64,000 nucleotides of DNA from Cyanobacteria bacterium SIG28 (GCA_015152525.1 SUTU01000010.1:30447-94446); one strand, 5' to 3'; shown: positions 10,942 through 21,201, numbered from the stretch's first letter. The notes: generated by a model not told the origin, from the letters alone. A program made the numbers and translations.

Positions 10942-13584
10942 TTAGTTTTCTATAACTTCAACGCCATCATCTGAAACAAATTGAATGCCAAATTTTGCTC
11001 TAAAAATGTATTTAACCGTATTACTTTGAATTTCAGCCATCATTTTATTAAATAAATCGTAAGCCTCTTTTTTATATTCAATTAACGGGTCTTTTTGACC
11101 GTATGCACGAAGTCCTATACCTTCTTTAAGCATATCGATATTGTGTAAATGGTCAATCCATTGATTATCAACCACACGCAAAAGGATATCTCTTTCAAGA
11201 CTTCTCATAATGTTATCATCAGAGTATAATTCTTGAGTTTTTGAATCCGGATCGTATTGTTCCATAATTGAATTATAAAAATTAATAATTTCTTCTTCGT
11301 GGTCTTTATAAGCTTTTTGTGCAGCTTCTTTCAATGAATCAAAAATTCTTGAATATCTATAACTTTTAATATCATCTATTCCAATATAAGATAATTGAGG
11401 AATATTTGAATGTAATTCCTTAATAAGAGTTTCTAAATCTTGAATAATGTATTCTTCCGGATTCATTTCAGGAGTTATATAACTCTTAAGAAGTCTATCA
11501 ATTTCTTTATCAATCATGTATTTGATATCTTCATTCAAATTCTTACCTTCAAGAACTTTTTTACGTTGAGCGTAGAATTTTTCTCTCTGAATATTCATAA
11601 CATCATCGTATTGAAGAACGCTTTTACGAATATCAAAGTGGTAAGTTTCAACTTTTTTCTGAGCAGATTGGATTTGACGAGTGATAAGAGAAGATTCGAT
11701 AGCCATATCCTCTTCAACGTTCATCATAGTCATAAGAGCTGTAATTTTATCACCACCAAAAATTCTCATAAGATTATCTTCAAGTGATAAGAAAAACCTT
11801 GTAGAACCTGGGTCGCCTTGACGAGCAGCACGACCTCTGAGTTGGTTATCAATACGTCTTGACTCGTGGCGTTCTGTACCGATTACGTGAAGTCCGCCTA
11901 GTTCAACAACTTTAGCGTGTTCTTCTTCTGTTATTTTTCTGGCTCTTTCAAGCGCCTTACCTTTAAGTTCTTCGTAATTAGGATTTTCTACTGTAACCCT
12001 GTTGTTTTCTAATTCTTCTTTTGCAAGATATTCAGCATTACCGCCTAAAAGAATATCGGTACCACGACCTGCCATATTTGTAGCAATAGTAACTGCTCCG
12101 ACACGTCCTGCTTGAGCAATTATATAAGCCTCTCGTTCGTGTTGTTTTGCGTTTAATACGTTATGTTTTATACCCTTTTTCTTGAGAAGTGCAGAAATGT
12201 ATTCTGATTTTTCAATACTTACGGTACCAACCAAAACAGGTCTGCCAAGTTTGTTCTGTTCGATTATATCGTTAACAACAGCATCATATTTAGCACGCTC
12301 AGTTTTATAAATTACATCAGCGTTGTCTAATCTGATATCTGATTTATTAGTAGGAATTGCAGTAACTTCCAAATTATAAATCTTACCAAACTCCGCTTCT
12401 TCTGTCATTGCAGTACCTGTCATGCCGGATAGTTTCGGATATAATCTGAATAAGTTTTGGAATGTAATACTTGCTAAAGTTTGGGTTTCGTCTTGGATTT
12501 CCACGCCTTCTTTAGCTTCAATAGCTTGGTGGAGTCCGTCTGACCAACGTCTGCCCGGCATGAGTCGACCTGTAAATTCGTCGACAATAACAATTTCGCC
12601 GTCTTTAACAACATAATCCGTATCAAGTATAAATAATTCTTTTGCTTTTAAGGCATTCAATAAATCGTGTGCGTGTTGAGTGTTAATATCAAACAAGTCT
12701 TTGCATCCGATTATCTCTTGAGCCTTATCAATACCTTCTTCGGTTAAAATAACATTTTTATTCTTTTCATCAACTTCGTAATCTTTAAGTTTTTCGAGTT
12801 GTGGTGCAACTTTTGCCATCAAAGTATATGTATCAGCAGATTTTTCAACCCTACCGCTTATGATTAATGGTGTTCTGGCTTCATCAATCAAAATACTGTC
12901 AACTTCGTCAATAATTGCATAGTTGAACGGACGTTGTACTAATGCTTCTTTTGAAGATGCCATGTTATCTCTTAAGTAATCAAACCCAAATTCGTTATTA
13001 GTACCGTAAGTGATATCGCAAGCATATGCTGCACGTTTGCGGTTAAATTCATCTGCATCGTGCTGATTTGAAAGAATTACACCAACTGTTAATCCTAAAA
13101 ATTTGTATATTTGCCCCATCCATTCGCTATCACGTTTTGCAAGATAGTCGTTAACAGTTACAACATGAACACCTTTTCCTGTTAAAGCGTTTAAGTAAGC
13201 GGATAATGTTGCTACAAGAGTTTTACCTTCACCGGTTCTCATTTCTGCAATATGTCCGTTATGAAGAAAATACGCACCGATTAATTGAACATCAAAGTGG
13301 CGCATGTTAAGTACACGTTTACCTGCTTCACGAACAGTGGCAAAAGCTTCCGGTAAAATTTTATCAAGCGCTTCCTTTTCTAAAATTTTATCAGCTTTTG
13401 GGTTATCAGAAGTGGGACGTTTTGCTAGAATCTGTTTAAACTCATCTGTTTTTGCTCTTAATTGTTCGTCTGTAAGCTTTTCAAATTCAGGTTCTAAGGC
13501 ATTTATATGGTCTATGATTCCCATTATATTTTTAACTTTTTTTTCGTTTGGATCACCCATTAACTTTAATAAAAAACTAATCAT
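10942..13584 (-). CDS. secA: Preprotein translocase ATPase SecA
   Basis: MRTGEGKTLVATL, VTVNDYLAKRD, MAGRGTDI, RGRAARQGDPGS. Confidence 0.97.
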   Translation of the reverse strand: MISFLLKLMGDPNEKKVKNIMGIIDHINALEPEFEKLTDEQLRAKTDEFKQILAKRPTSDNPKADKILEKEALDKILPEAFATVREAGKRVLNMRHFDVQLIGAYFLHNGHIAEMRTGEGKTLVATLSAYLNALTGKGVHVVTVNDYLAKRDSEWMGQIYKFLGLTVGVILSNQHDADEFNRKRAAYACDITYGTNNEFGFDYLRDNMASSKEALVQRPFNYAIIDEVDSILIDEARTPLIISGRVEKSADTYTLMAKVAPQLEKLKDYEVDEKNKNVILTEEGIDKAQEIIGCKDLFDINTQHAHDLLNALKAKELFILDTDYVVKDGEIVIVDEFTGRLMPGRRWSDGLHQAIEAKEGVEIQDETQTLASITFQNLFRLYPKLSGMTGTAMTEEAEFGKIYNLEVTAIPTNKSDIRLDNADVIYKTERAKYDAVVNDIIEQNKLGRPVLVGTVSIEKSEYISALLKKKGIKHNVLNAKQHEREAYIIAQAGRVGAVTIATNMAGRGTDILLGGNAEYLAKEELENNRVTVENPNYEELKGKALERARKITEEEHAKVVELGGLHVIGTERHESRRIDNQLRGRAARQGDPGSTRFFLSLEDNLMRIFGGDKITALMTMMNVEEDMAIESSLITRQIQSAQKKVETYHFDIRKSVLQYDDVMNIQREKFYAQRKKVLEGKNLNEDIKYMIDKEIDRLLKSYITPEMNPEEYIIQDLETLIKELHSNIPQLSYIGIDDIKSYRYSRIFDSLKEAAQKAYKDHEEEIINFYNSIMEQYDPDSKTQELYSDDNIMRSLERDILLRVVDNQWIDHLHNIDMLKEGIGLRAYGQKDPLIEYKKEAYDLFNKMMAEIQSNTVKYIFRAKFGIQFVSDDGVEVIEN

Positions 13585-13708
13585 TACATATCCTCTCCAA
13601 TTGAAAACATAATAACACGAATAAATTTAGCGGTAAAGAATTTACAACAATATTACCCGATTGAGTATAATGTTTGTGTTAAAATTTATTCCAGAGAGGA
13701 ATAAAAAT

Positions 13709-15082
13709 ATGATTAAATTTGGAACAGACGGTTGGAGAGCTATTCTTGATGACGGTTTTACGGCAGAAAACGTTGAACGTGTTACTCTTGCTATCGGAAA
13801 ATATGTTTATGAAACATTTGGTTATCAAAAAGAAATTTTAGTAGGCTATGACCCAAGAAATAAAGCTGATGAATTTGCTCTAATGTGTGCTGAATTACTT
13901 TATCAAAAAGGATTTAGTGTAAAATTATCAGAAAAAGTTGTTCCGACGCCGATTTTAGCTTTTAACGCAAAGCATCTAAATGCTTGTGCAATTATGTTTA
14001 CCGCTTCTCATAATCCGCCTGAATATTTAGGCATGAAGTTTATTCCTGATTATGCCGGTCCTGCAACAAGCGAAATTACTGATAAAATTGTTGCAAACTT
14101 AGATTGCGAGTACCCTTTTGGAAAAGAAGGTAAATATGAAAAAATCAACTTCATGCCGGCTTATTATGAGCATCTTAAAACTTTAGTAGATTTTGATAAA
14201 ATAAAAGGCTTGAAATCAAATATAATTTTTGACGGTTTATATTCTGCTTCAATAGGCTATTTTGACAGAATTTTGGATGATAACGAAATAAAATACAATT
14301 CAATTCATATGGAACACGATACTAATTTTGGTGGTGGTATGCCTGATCCGAAACCAAAATACTTAAAAGAATTAATTGAAAAAGTTAAAGCAGAACCCAA
14401 TTCAATCGGGCTTGCTAATGACGGTGATGCAGATAGATTTGGTATTATTAATGAAAATGGCGAATATGTTTCACCAAATGAAATTATTGCGATTTTGCTT
14501 AAATATCTAAAAGAAAAAGGCTTTGAAGGTTCTGTGGTCAAAACTGTGGGTTCCAGCTTGTTAATAGATAATGTTGCAAAAAAACTTGGAGTAAATGTTA
14601 TTGAAACAGCCGTAGGTTTTAAGCATGTCGGTGAAGCCATGCGTTTAAATCAAGTTATTGTAGGTGGTGAAGAATCAGGTGGTTTAAGTATTTTGGGTCA
14701 TATTCCGGAAAAAGACGGTTTAATAGCTAACTTGCTTGTGCTCGAAGCAATGGCGAATTCTAATAAAAAATTATCAGAACTTCAAGATGAAATTTACGAA
14801 ATTGCAGGATGTAAATTCTATACAGACAGAATTGATATAAAAAAATCTGAGTCTGATGAGATTAGAGAAACTTTAAACTTGTTTAAAAACTTAAAAAATA
14901 TCGGAGATTTTTCGATAACCGATATGGATACAAAAGACGGTGTGAAATTAATGCTTGGTGAAAATACAAAAATCCTTGTTCGTCCGAGCGGTACAGAGCC
15001 TCTTTTGAGGATATATTTTGAAGCAGAGTCTATTGAAAAATTAGAGATTTTAAAAAAAGATATTGATAAAATTGTTATATAG
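13709..15082 (+). CDS. Phosphoglucomutase/phosphomannomutase family protein
   Basis: MIKFGTDGWRAIL, TASHNPPEYLGMK, NDGDADRFG, RPSGTEPLLRIY; start revised from 13661 to ATG after gaggaataaaaat. Confidence 0.92.
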   Translation: MIKFGTDGWRAILDDGFTAENVERVTLAIGKYVYETFGYQKEILVGYDPRNKADEFALMCAELLYQKGFSVKLSEKVVPTPILAFNAKHLNACAIMFTASHNPPEYLGMKFIPDYAGPATSEITDKIVANLDCEYPFGKEGKYEKINFMPAYYEHLKTLVDFDKIKGLKSNIIFDGLYSASIGYFDRILDDNEIKYNSIHMEHDTNFGGGMPDPKPKYLKELIEKVKAEPNSIGLANDGDADRFGIINENGEYVSPNEIIAILLKYLKEKGFEGSVVKTVGSSLLIDNVAKKLGVNVIETAVGFKHVGEAMRLNQVIVGGEESGGLSILGHIPEKDGLIANLLVLEAMANSNKKLSELQDEIYEIAGCKFYTDRIDIKKSESDEIRETLNLFKNLKNIGDFSITDMDTKDGVKLMLGENTKILVRPSGTEPLLRIYFEAESIEKLEILKKDIDKIVI

Positions 15083-15138
15083 CTGGACATAAAAGAAAAA
15101 ATAGTATAAAATTATATATTATTAAGAGAGGAAGATTA

Positions 15139-15483
15139 ATGCCAAACAAAGATATGATGCCTATTGAGGTAATAATTTTAACAGAAAATAGTGATATTAA
15201 AGGTACGGTTTATGTATCAAAAAATGTTTCTTCAAACAGACAAATAACCGAGTTGTTGAATAATAATGACAGACGTTTCTTGGCTGTTACAAACGTTGAG
15301 ATTTATGCTAAAAATTCAAATCAACCACCAAGAAGATATGAGTTTTTAGAAATTCATATGGATAGTATTTTAATGGTACATCCAACATCTCAAGCGTTGT
15401 TTAAAGAAAGTCCTAAAACTCAGGAAGATATTGCGAGATTTAGAGAACTTAGAGCAAAATTAAACCAAACAAAACCATTCTAA
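15139..15483 (+). CDS. Uncharacterised 114-aa protein
   Basis: ORF with RBS agaggaag, followed by terminator. Confidence 0.75.
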   Translation: MPNKDMMPIEVIILTENSDIKGTVYVSKNVSSNRQITELLNNNDRRFLAVTNVEIYAKNSNQPPRRYEFLEIHMDSILMVHPTSQALFKESPKTQEDIARFRELRAKLNQTKPF

Positions 15484-15498
15484 TAAAAATAAAAATTC

Positions 15499-15534
15499 AA
15501 AAAAGGCTATTCAAATTTATGAATAGCCTTTTTT
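15499..15534. terminator. Rho-independent terminator
   Basis: aaaaaggctattcaaatttatgaatagcctttttt. Confidence 0.8.
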
Positions 15535-15546
15535 ATTTGTTATAAT

Positions 15547-16134
15547 TTAATCGTTTTTACTATTTTTTATTTTCTTTTCCGCTTCTGCTTTTCTTTGATT
15601 TGATTCTTCGAATTTGTTTTTGAAGAATGTTGCCATCGGTGTTGCTATAAGCGGAACGATAATCCTTTTTGTAATAACTTGCATACCAACAAGTGCGGAA
15701 ATGATACTTAAACCGTTTTTAGCAGCAGCCTTATTCTTTTCCATCATGCTGACAAAATCTTCATACTTAATCTTGTTTGAAAGTTGTTTGTAGGTTTCTT
15801 TATAAATTTTTTCATTGAAATATTTAGGACCTAATTTGTTATCAAAAACTTTGTTAACAACTTTTGTAATAGCGATACCTACAATTGATTGTAAGCTTAC
15901 ATTCAAAATACCGTTTGCTAAGTCTAAGCCTGCAACGAATTCTCTTTGATCATCAGGGATTCGTTTGTTATTTCTGGATTGAGTAACGTAATATGCACAG
16001 TTTACGCCGTCTTTTGTTAAGTTAGAAACGGTTGCAATTGCTACAGCGGTTCCGGCTGCAGCATTAGGGTTAGTAAGCCATTTACCTGCTGCTGAGTTTA
16101 AAAATTTGTTTGTAAAATCAGGAATCTTAGTCAT
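15547..16134 (-). CDS. Uncharacterised membrane-associated protein
   Basis: 195-aa ORF overlapping the end of the upstream gene; hydrophobic stretches. Confidence 0.75.
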   Translation of the reverse strand: MTKIPDFTNKFLNSAAGKWLTNPNAAAGTAVAIATVSNLTKDGVNCAYYVTQSRNNKRIPDDQREFVAGLDLANGILNVSLQSIVGIAITKVVNKVFDNKLGPKYFNEKIYKETYKQLSNKIKYEDFVSMMEKNKAAAKNGLSIISALVGMQVITKRIIVPLIATPMATFFKNKFEESNQRKAEAEKKIKNSKND

Positions 16135-17413
16135 CGTCTAATCCTCCCAATTCTTCCATTAAATCTTCCAAATCATCTATATCATCAACCTCGGTTTTGT
16201 CGGAAACAGTTTGTTCAATAGGTTGAAGGATTGGTTTAGGGTCGTTTCTATGAATCCATTTTGTAATAGATGGCATAATTTTTTCCATAACTCTCGGATA
16301 TGCCCAGTTTAATAATCCGCAAGAGAATGGCAAAGTAGCTAACGATACCAAAATACCCAGCTCATTTTTATATGTCTTAAATACTTTTTGGGCGTTTGCA
16401 GTATTTACTCTCAATAATTTCTTAACTTTTACGTTATGAAGTATTTCATCGTATGTTTTTCCAAGGTTTTTAACAGAACTAAACGGTTTAAGATTTTCGG
16501 ATTCTTCATAAAGCTTCATTGTTTCTAATTTATCTAAAATACTTTTTTGAATCTCTTTCTCTTTATCATTGTTGATTGCTTTTGCTGAAATAAATTCAAT
16601 TGCCTCGTCTATATTTGTATATTTTTTAGCTAATTCTCTAATTTCAAATTTTGCTTTGCTCTCGACCTCTAAAGCATTTTCAATATTTTTTATCGCTCGA
16701 TTTCTAATCTCTTCAGGCTGGATTTTTTTCTTCAGAAGTTTTTCGACTTTACGTTCCTTCATTCCGACGAACTCAGCCTCATGTGTCGCTCGATATTCTT
16801 TGCCAAGTTGTTTTCTGGCATCATTTAAAGCATCAATGTCTACTAAACTGTCTATTGTAACATCTTTGCCTTTCATTTCGTTACGCAATTTTGCAAGCAT
16901 TCTTTTTTCAGCAATGATTTGACGAGTTTCAACTTCAGCTTTAATTTGCTCTTTATCAAATTCAGGGTGTTCAAGTTTAACAATGCGTTTTAAATAACCT
17001 TTATCAGGCATTGCACGTAAATCTGCTCTGTCAAATCCGCCGGTGCTGGCTTTTTTAGCTATCCAATTATTATAAGCCTTGTTTACACTAATTTGAGCGG
17101 CAACTGCAATAATTGCGGATATTGGTTGACGCATTGCAGAATACCATTTGGTTTCAGGTGTTTCTTTTGAGAACGGATTTCCTGCAATAAAAATTGGCGC
17201 AACAACCGCTGTTCCGCCTGCAGTAACTAAAGTATTCATAATTTCGCCGTCATTTTTGCCTAAATATATTAAAGCATTTGGAAGTTTTTTCATGTGTTTG
17301 GCAACTTCTTCATTAAGCTTATTCACATTAGGCTTAGCTTGAAACGCAGGCTTACTTCCGGTTTCCGCCGCAATCTGATTATTTGCTACATTTGTTGACA
17401 AATAAACTTTCAT
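16127..17413 (-). CDS. Uncharacterised protein with N-terminal AFQAK tag and C-terminal TM region
   Basis: 428-aa ORF; MKVYLSTNVANNQIAAETGSKPAFQAKPNVN N-terminus. Confidence 0.75.
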   Translation of the reverse strand: MKVYLSTNVANNQIAAETGSKPAFQAKPNVNKLNEEVAKHMKKLPNALIYLGKNDGEIMNTLVTAGGTAVVAPIFIAGNPFSKETPETKWYSAMRQPISAIIAVAAQISVNKAYNNWIAKKASTGGFDRADLRAMPDKGYLKRIVKLEHPEFDKEQIKAEVETRQIIAEKRMLAKLRNEMKGKDVTIDSLVDIDALNDARKQLGKEYRATHEAEFVGMKERKVEKLLKKKIQPEEIRNRAIKNIENALEVESKAKFEIRELAKKYTNIDEAIEFISAKAINNDKEKEIQKSILDKLETMKLYEESENLKPFSSVKNLGKTYDEILHNVKVKKLLRVNTANAQKVFKTYKNELGILVSLATLPFSCGLLNWAYPRVMEKIMPSITKWIHRNDPKPILQPIEQTVSDKTEVDDIDDLEDLMEELGGLDDD

Positions 17414-17570
17414 AATACACCACTAATCTTTTATATATTTAAGGTTGACCTTCTATATATATAAACTGATTATCCTACAAAAATTTGCTAAAATCTAACA
17501 TTTTATTAAGAAATGTAAAGATTTAAAAATATGCTTATATCGAGTTTATAATACTTAATAAATTCCGCAC

Positions 17571-17604
17571 CATGATTGACATTGAATCATGTTCATTCTA
17601 CTAT
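17571..17604 (+). promoter_or_regulatory. Sigma-70-type promoter TTGACA-N17-TACTAT with dyad CATGATT-N7-AATCATG over the -35
   Basis: TTGACA 17576-17581; TACTAT 17599-17604; perfect 7-bp inverted repeat 17571-17577/17585-17591. Confidence 0.7.
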
Positions 17605-17610
17605 TAGGTT

Positions 17611-17845
17611 ACTCTAGTCGAAATTTCTGCCGGATTTGACGGCTCAGAGGGTGGGATAAAAGGTCCCAGCTGAAATAAGGACTACAAGTTTAAAGTTTTT
17701 ATGGAAGCAAAGACTTGTTTATCGCCACAAAAGCCGAAAGTTTGAAATTTGTTTAATAGTTTTAATCACTTGATTACTTAATTATTTAATCATTTTTTTA
17801 AATTAGGCTGAAGTAGAACTATAAAATAGGTAAAAGGAGAAAAAC
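17611..17845 (+). ncRNA. Candidate structured 5' leader of rpsL-rpsG (or separate small RNA)
   Basis: About 230 nt between promoter and rpsL; helices GCCG/CGGC, TGGGA/TCCCA, TAGTC/GACTA, ACAAGT/ACTTGT found by eye. Confidence 0.45.
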
Positions 17846-18229
17846 ATGCCTACAATTAACCAGTTAGTGCGTTCTGAACGTAAAAAACTAACAGACAAAA
17901 CCAAATCACCGGCTCTTATGGATTGTCCACAAAGACGCGGTGTTTGTACAAGGGTTTACACAACAACCCCTAAAAAACCAAACTCAGCATTAAGAAAAGT
18001 TGCCAGAGTTAGACTTACTAACGGATTTGAAGTAACTTCATACATCCCTGGTATCGGACACAACTTACAAGAACACAGTGTTGTTCTAATCAGAGGCGGA
18101 AGGGTAAAAGACCTTCCGGGTGTAAGATATCACATCGTTCGTGGTACTTTAGATACAGCAGGTGTTGCTAACAGAACACAAAGCCGTTCTAAATATGGTG
18201 CTAAGAGAGCTAAAGGAGGTAAGAAATAA
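17846..18229 (+). CDS. rpsL: 30S ribosomal protein S12
   Basis: [42 protein letters not shown]. Confidence 0.99.
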   Translation: MPTINQLVRSERKKLTDKTKSPALMDCPQRRGVCTRVYTTTPKKPNSALRKVARVRLTNGFEVTSYIPGIGHNLQEHSVVLIRGGRVKDLPGVRYHIVRGTLDTAGVANRTQSRSKYGAKRAKGGKK

Positions 18230-18699
18230 TGTCTAGAAGATCTAAACCGGAAAGAAGAATTCCTGTAGCTGACCCTATTTATAACAGTGTTGACGTATCT
18301 AAATTTATCAACCGTGTTATGAGACGTGGTAAAAAATCATTAGCAGAAAGAATTTTCTACGCTACAATTGAAAGAATTAAAGAAAGAACAAACGAAAATG
18401 GCTTGGAAATTTTCCAAAAAGCGTTAACAAATGCAACTCCATTATTGGAAGTAAAAGCTAGACGTATTGGTGGTTCAACTTACCAAGTGCCTATTGATGT
18501 TAAACCTGATAGAGGTTTTGCTCTTGCTTCTTCTTGGTTAATTGCAGCTGCTAAAAACAGAGGCGGAAAATCATTCGTTGAAAAACTTACTAACGAATTA
18601 ATCGATGCTTCAAACGGAACCGGTGCAGCATGTAAAAAACGTGAAGACACTCACAGAATGGCAGAAGCTAACAAAGCGTTTGCTCATTACAGATATTAA
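18229..18699 (+). CDS. rpsG: 30S ribosomal protein S7
   Basis: [37 protein letters not shown]. Confidence 0.99.
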   Translation: MSRRSKPERRIPVADPIYNSVDVSKFINRVMRRGKKSLAERIFYATIERIKERTNENGLEIFQKALTNATPLLEVKARRIGGSTYQVPIDVKPDRGFALASSWLIAAAKNRGGKSFVEKLTNELIDASNGTGAACKKREDTHRMAEANKAFAHYRY

Positions 18700-18722
18700 T
18701 ATTTTAATTAATATAGTTTTAA

Positions 18723-18758
18723 ACAGGTGGTTCAAGATATTGAACCACCTGTTTTTTA
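18723..18758 (+). terminator. Rho-independent terminator after rpsG
   Basis: acaggtggttcaagatattgaaccacctgtttttt. Confidence 0.85.
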
Positions 18759-18763
18759 ATATT

Positions 18764-18814
18764 TGTAACAATTTTGTAAAATTTATTAAAGTTATTACAC
18801 AAAACTGCCGTTAT
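18764..18814 (+). promoter_or_regulatory. Sigma-28-like promoter P2 with upstream TGTAAC box
   Basis: TGTAAC 18764 (23 bp from TAAAG), TGTAAA 18775; TAAAGTTA 18787-18794; 12-nt spacer; GCCGTTAT 18807-18814. Confidence 0.7.
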
Positions 18815-18832
18815 ATAAATTAAGGTGAAAAT

Positions 18833-20434
18833 ATGATTATTAACGGTAAGATAGTAGATTTTAGACAACTGGCTGAAGAACTTAATCTTGAAGATTTACA
18901 ACTTGGTAACGACAAAGAGTTACTAAGTATATTTTCACAGTTTGATGATGGTGATAAAAAATTAAATAAAAAAGAGTTGGAAAAAATATTTAATGTATTT
19001 CAAAGTCTTGATAATCAAGATGATGGCTATGAAGGTTTGTTAACAAGAGGAGAACTAGAAGTTGGTGCGACAAAACTTGGAACAAACAGAAATGTCTTAA
19101 TAAAATTTATTGAAAAAGTAACCGGTGCTAATACAAAATTTTTGGCAAGCTCGATTGTTAATCAAATAAAAGATGCTAGCTGGTTCCGCAATACAGAGAA
19201 AGTTTTATCTAAAATTAACAAAAATAATGTTATGGATATTATTGATGAATATGACAAGCAAACAAATGAATCTTTGGTTGACGGCATTGACCAAGAAGCT
19301 TTTCTTGATATTAATGATGTAAAAAAATATATTTGTAAACCTTTAGCTGATTGTGCTAAAGAATTTGGAATTGAGTTCGATTATGAGAATATTGATGATT
19401 TAAGCGCTTTAAAAAGTCTTATTAATAAAACAAAAGAGGATATAAAAACTAAGACTTCAAATGTTTGTCAAACAGTTGTAACAGAAGAAAACGGTTATAT
19501 TCATGAAAAAGAGATTATCAATTTTAATGGTAAAAGAACAGAAGCAGAGTTAATTAAAGATGAAAATGGCAAGTTATTAACTGACACTTTGACAAGTTAT
19601 ACAGAAAGTGAAAGCGGTGTTGTAACAGTTGCAACAAAAAAAATAAGTTATTTTAAAAACAATTATAAAGAATTAAATTTAAGTTATCAGTATTCCCAAA
19701 CAGGTATAGAAGATTATATTATAAAAAACTCATATGGTAATAAGTTTAAAAATATTCGTGCACTTAAATCGAAAGATCCTGCAAGTTGTACGCAAGAAGA
19801 ACAAAAATTAATTAAACAATTTGATGATTTGATTAAATATGTAATAGAAGTTGGTAATGAATACGGCGTTGACCCTAATTTTATTGTTGCTATTATTCAT
19901 CAAGAAACAACGTTTGACGGAATGAGTGAAAGAGTAACTGGCAACAGTGGTAAAGGTTATATGCAAGTAACAGGCGCACCTATCAGAAACTATTTGGGTT
20001 GCACAAAGGCTGATTATAAAAATAATATTTATGTTTACAAAGAAAAATATAAAGATCAAATTTATGGCCATGAAATGAAAGAGCTTTTAAAATCAAGAGG
20101 TTTTGACCCAGATAAAGCTACTAATGACAAAGAAAAAGAAAGATTGGCTAAAGATATTTTAAATTATTTAATTAAGAATAAAGATGCAGATTTTAATATT
20201 AGATTGGGAGCATTAATTTTAAGAGATTACCAAAATGATATAACTAATGATAATGGTAATATTAAGGAAACTGCATTTGATTATAACGGTAACCCTGTTT
20301 TGCAAGATAAGTATTCCAGAGAAGTTAGAGATTATTACAATACAATACGAAAAGATAGTATTCCTGAAGAAGAAAGAGTAGATACAACTTATAAACATAC
20401 GATCAATAAATATGACAAGATTCTTAAAGAATAG
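18833..20434 (+). CDS. EF-hand-like / lytic transglycosylase (SLT)-like protein
   Basis: FDDGDKKLNKKEL and DNQDDGYEGLLTRGEL EF-hand-like loops; VIEVGNEYGVDPNFIVAIIHQETTFDG...GNSGKGYMQVT SLT-like core. Confidence 0.8.
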   Translation: MIINGKIVDFRQLAEELNLEDLQLGNDKELLSIFSQFDDGDKKLNKKELEKIFNVFQSLDNQDDGYEGLLTRGELEVGATKLGTNRNVLIKFIEKVTGANTKFLASSIVNQIKDASWFRNTEKVLSKINKNNVMDIIDEYDKQTNESLVDGIDQEAFLDINDVKKYICKPLADCAKEFGIEFDYENIDDLSALKSLINKTKEDIKTKTSNVCQTVVTEENGYIHEKEIINFNGKRTEAELIKDENGKLLTDTLTSYTESESGVVTVATKKISYFKNNYKELNLSYQYSQTGIEDYIIKNSYGNKFKNIRALKSKDPASCTQEEQKLIKQFDDLIKYVIEVGNEYGVDPNFIVAIIHQETTFDGMSERVTGNSGKGYMQVTGAPIRNYLGCTKADYKNNIYVYKEKYKDQIYGHEMKELLKSRGFDPDKATNDKEKERLAKDILNYLIKNKDADFNIRLGALILRDYQNDITNDNGNIKETAFDYNGNPVLQDKYSREVRDYYNTIRKDSIPEEERVDTTYKHTINKYDKILKE

Positions 20435-20457
20435 ATATGCTATAATAATTAGTATCT

Positions 20458-21201
20458 ATGTCAAATGTTTTAGGAAAGATACACTCTATAGAAACTTGCG
20501 GTACTGTTGACGGTCCCGGAATTCGTTTTGTAGTCTTTTTCCAAGGCTGTCCTATGCGATGTTTGTATTGTCATAATCCTGACAGTTGGAATTTGAGTTC
20601 TGAAAATCTATATTCTGTTGAAGAAATTTTAGAACAATATGAAGGCGTTAAGGAGTTTTGCAAAGGAGGAATTACCGTAACAGGTGGCGAACCTCTTGTG
20701 CAGATAGATTTTTTGACAGAACTTTTTAGACAAGCTAAGGGAAAAAATATTCATACTGCATTGGATACTTCAGGAATTTTATTTGACAAAAATAATACTA
20801 ATAAAATTGACGAACTTTTAAAATATACTGATTTAGTGCTTTTAGATATTAAACATATTGATAATGAAGAGCATATAAAGCTTACAAAGCATTCGAATAA
20901 AAATGTTTTAGAATTTGCTCAATATTTATCGGAAAATAATATCCCTGTTTGGATAAGGCATGTTGTTGTTCCTGAAATAACCTATAAAGAAGAATATTTA
21001 ACTCAATTAGGCGAATTTCTTGCTTGTTTGAAAAATATTAAAGCGTTGGATGTTCTTCCATATCACGATATGGCAAAGAGTAAATACAAAGAATTGGGAT
21101 TGGATTATCAACTGGAAAATATTCCTCAATTAACAAAAGATGAAGCCATAAATGCAAGAAACATTATTGTAAAAGCTATAAAACGAACAAAACAAGCCTA
21201 A
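20458..21201 (+). CDS. pflA: Pyruvate formate-lyase activating enzyme (radical SAM)
   Basis: GTVDGPGIRFVVFFQGCPMRCLYCHNPDSW, GGITVTGGEPL. Confidence 0.92.
   Translation: MSNVLGKIHSIETCGTVDGPGIRFVVFFQGCPMRCLYCHNPDSWNLSSENLYSVEEILEQYEGVKEFCKGGITVTGGEPLVQIDFLTELFRQAKGKNIHTALDTSGILFDKNNTNKIDELLKYTDLVLLDIKHIDNEEHIKLTKHSNKNVLEFAQYLSENNIPVWIRHVVVPEITYKEEYLTQLGEFLACLKNIKALDVLPYHDMAKSKYKELGLDYQLENIPQLTKDEAINARNIIVKAIKRTKQA

Noticed and set aside
11440-11787. Antisense ORFs inside secA, typA, uvrB, aspS, clpC and others in the track
   Set aside because: Low-complexity translations antisense to strongly supported genes; no RBS or recognisable domain.
17414-17520. Sigma-28-like promoter for 16127..17413
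   Set aside because: TAGATTTT-N12-TAGGATAA is too divergent and lacks a TGTAAM box at 23 bp.
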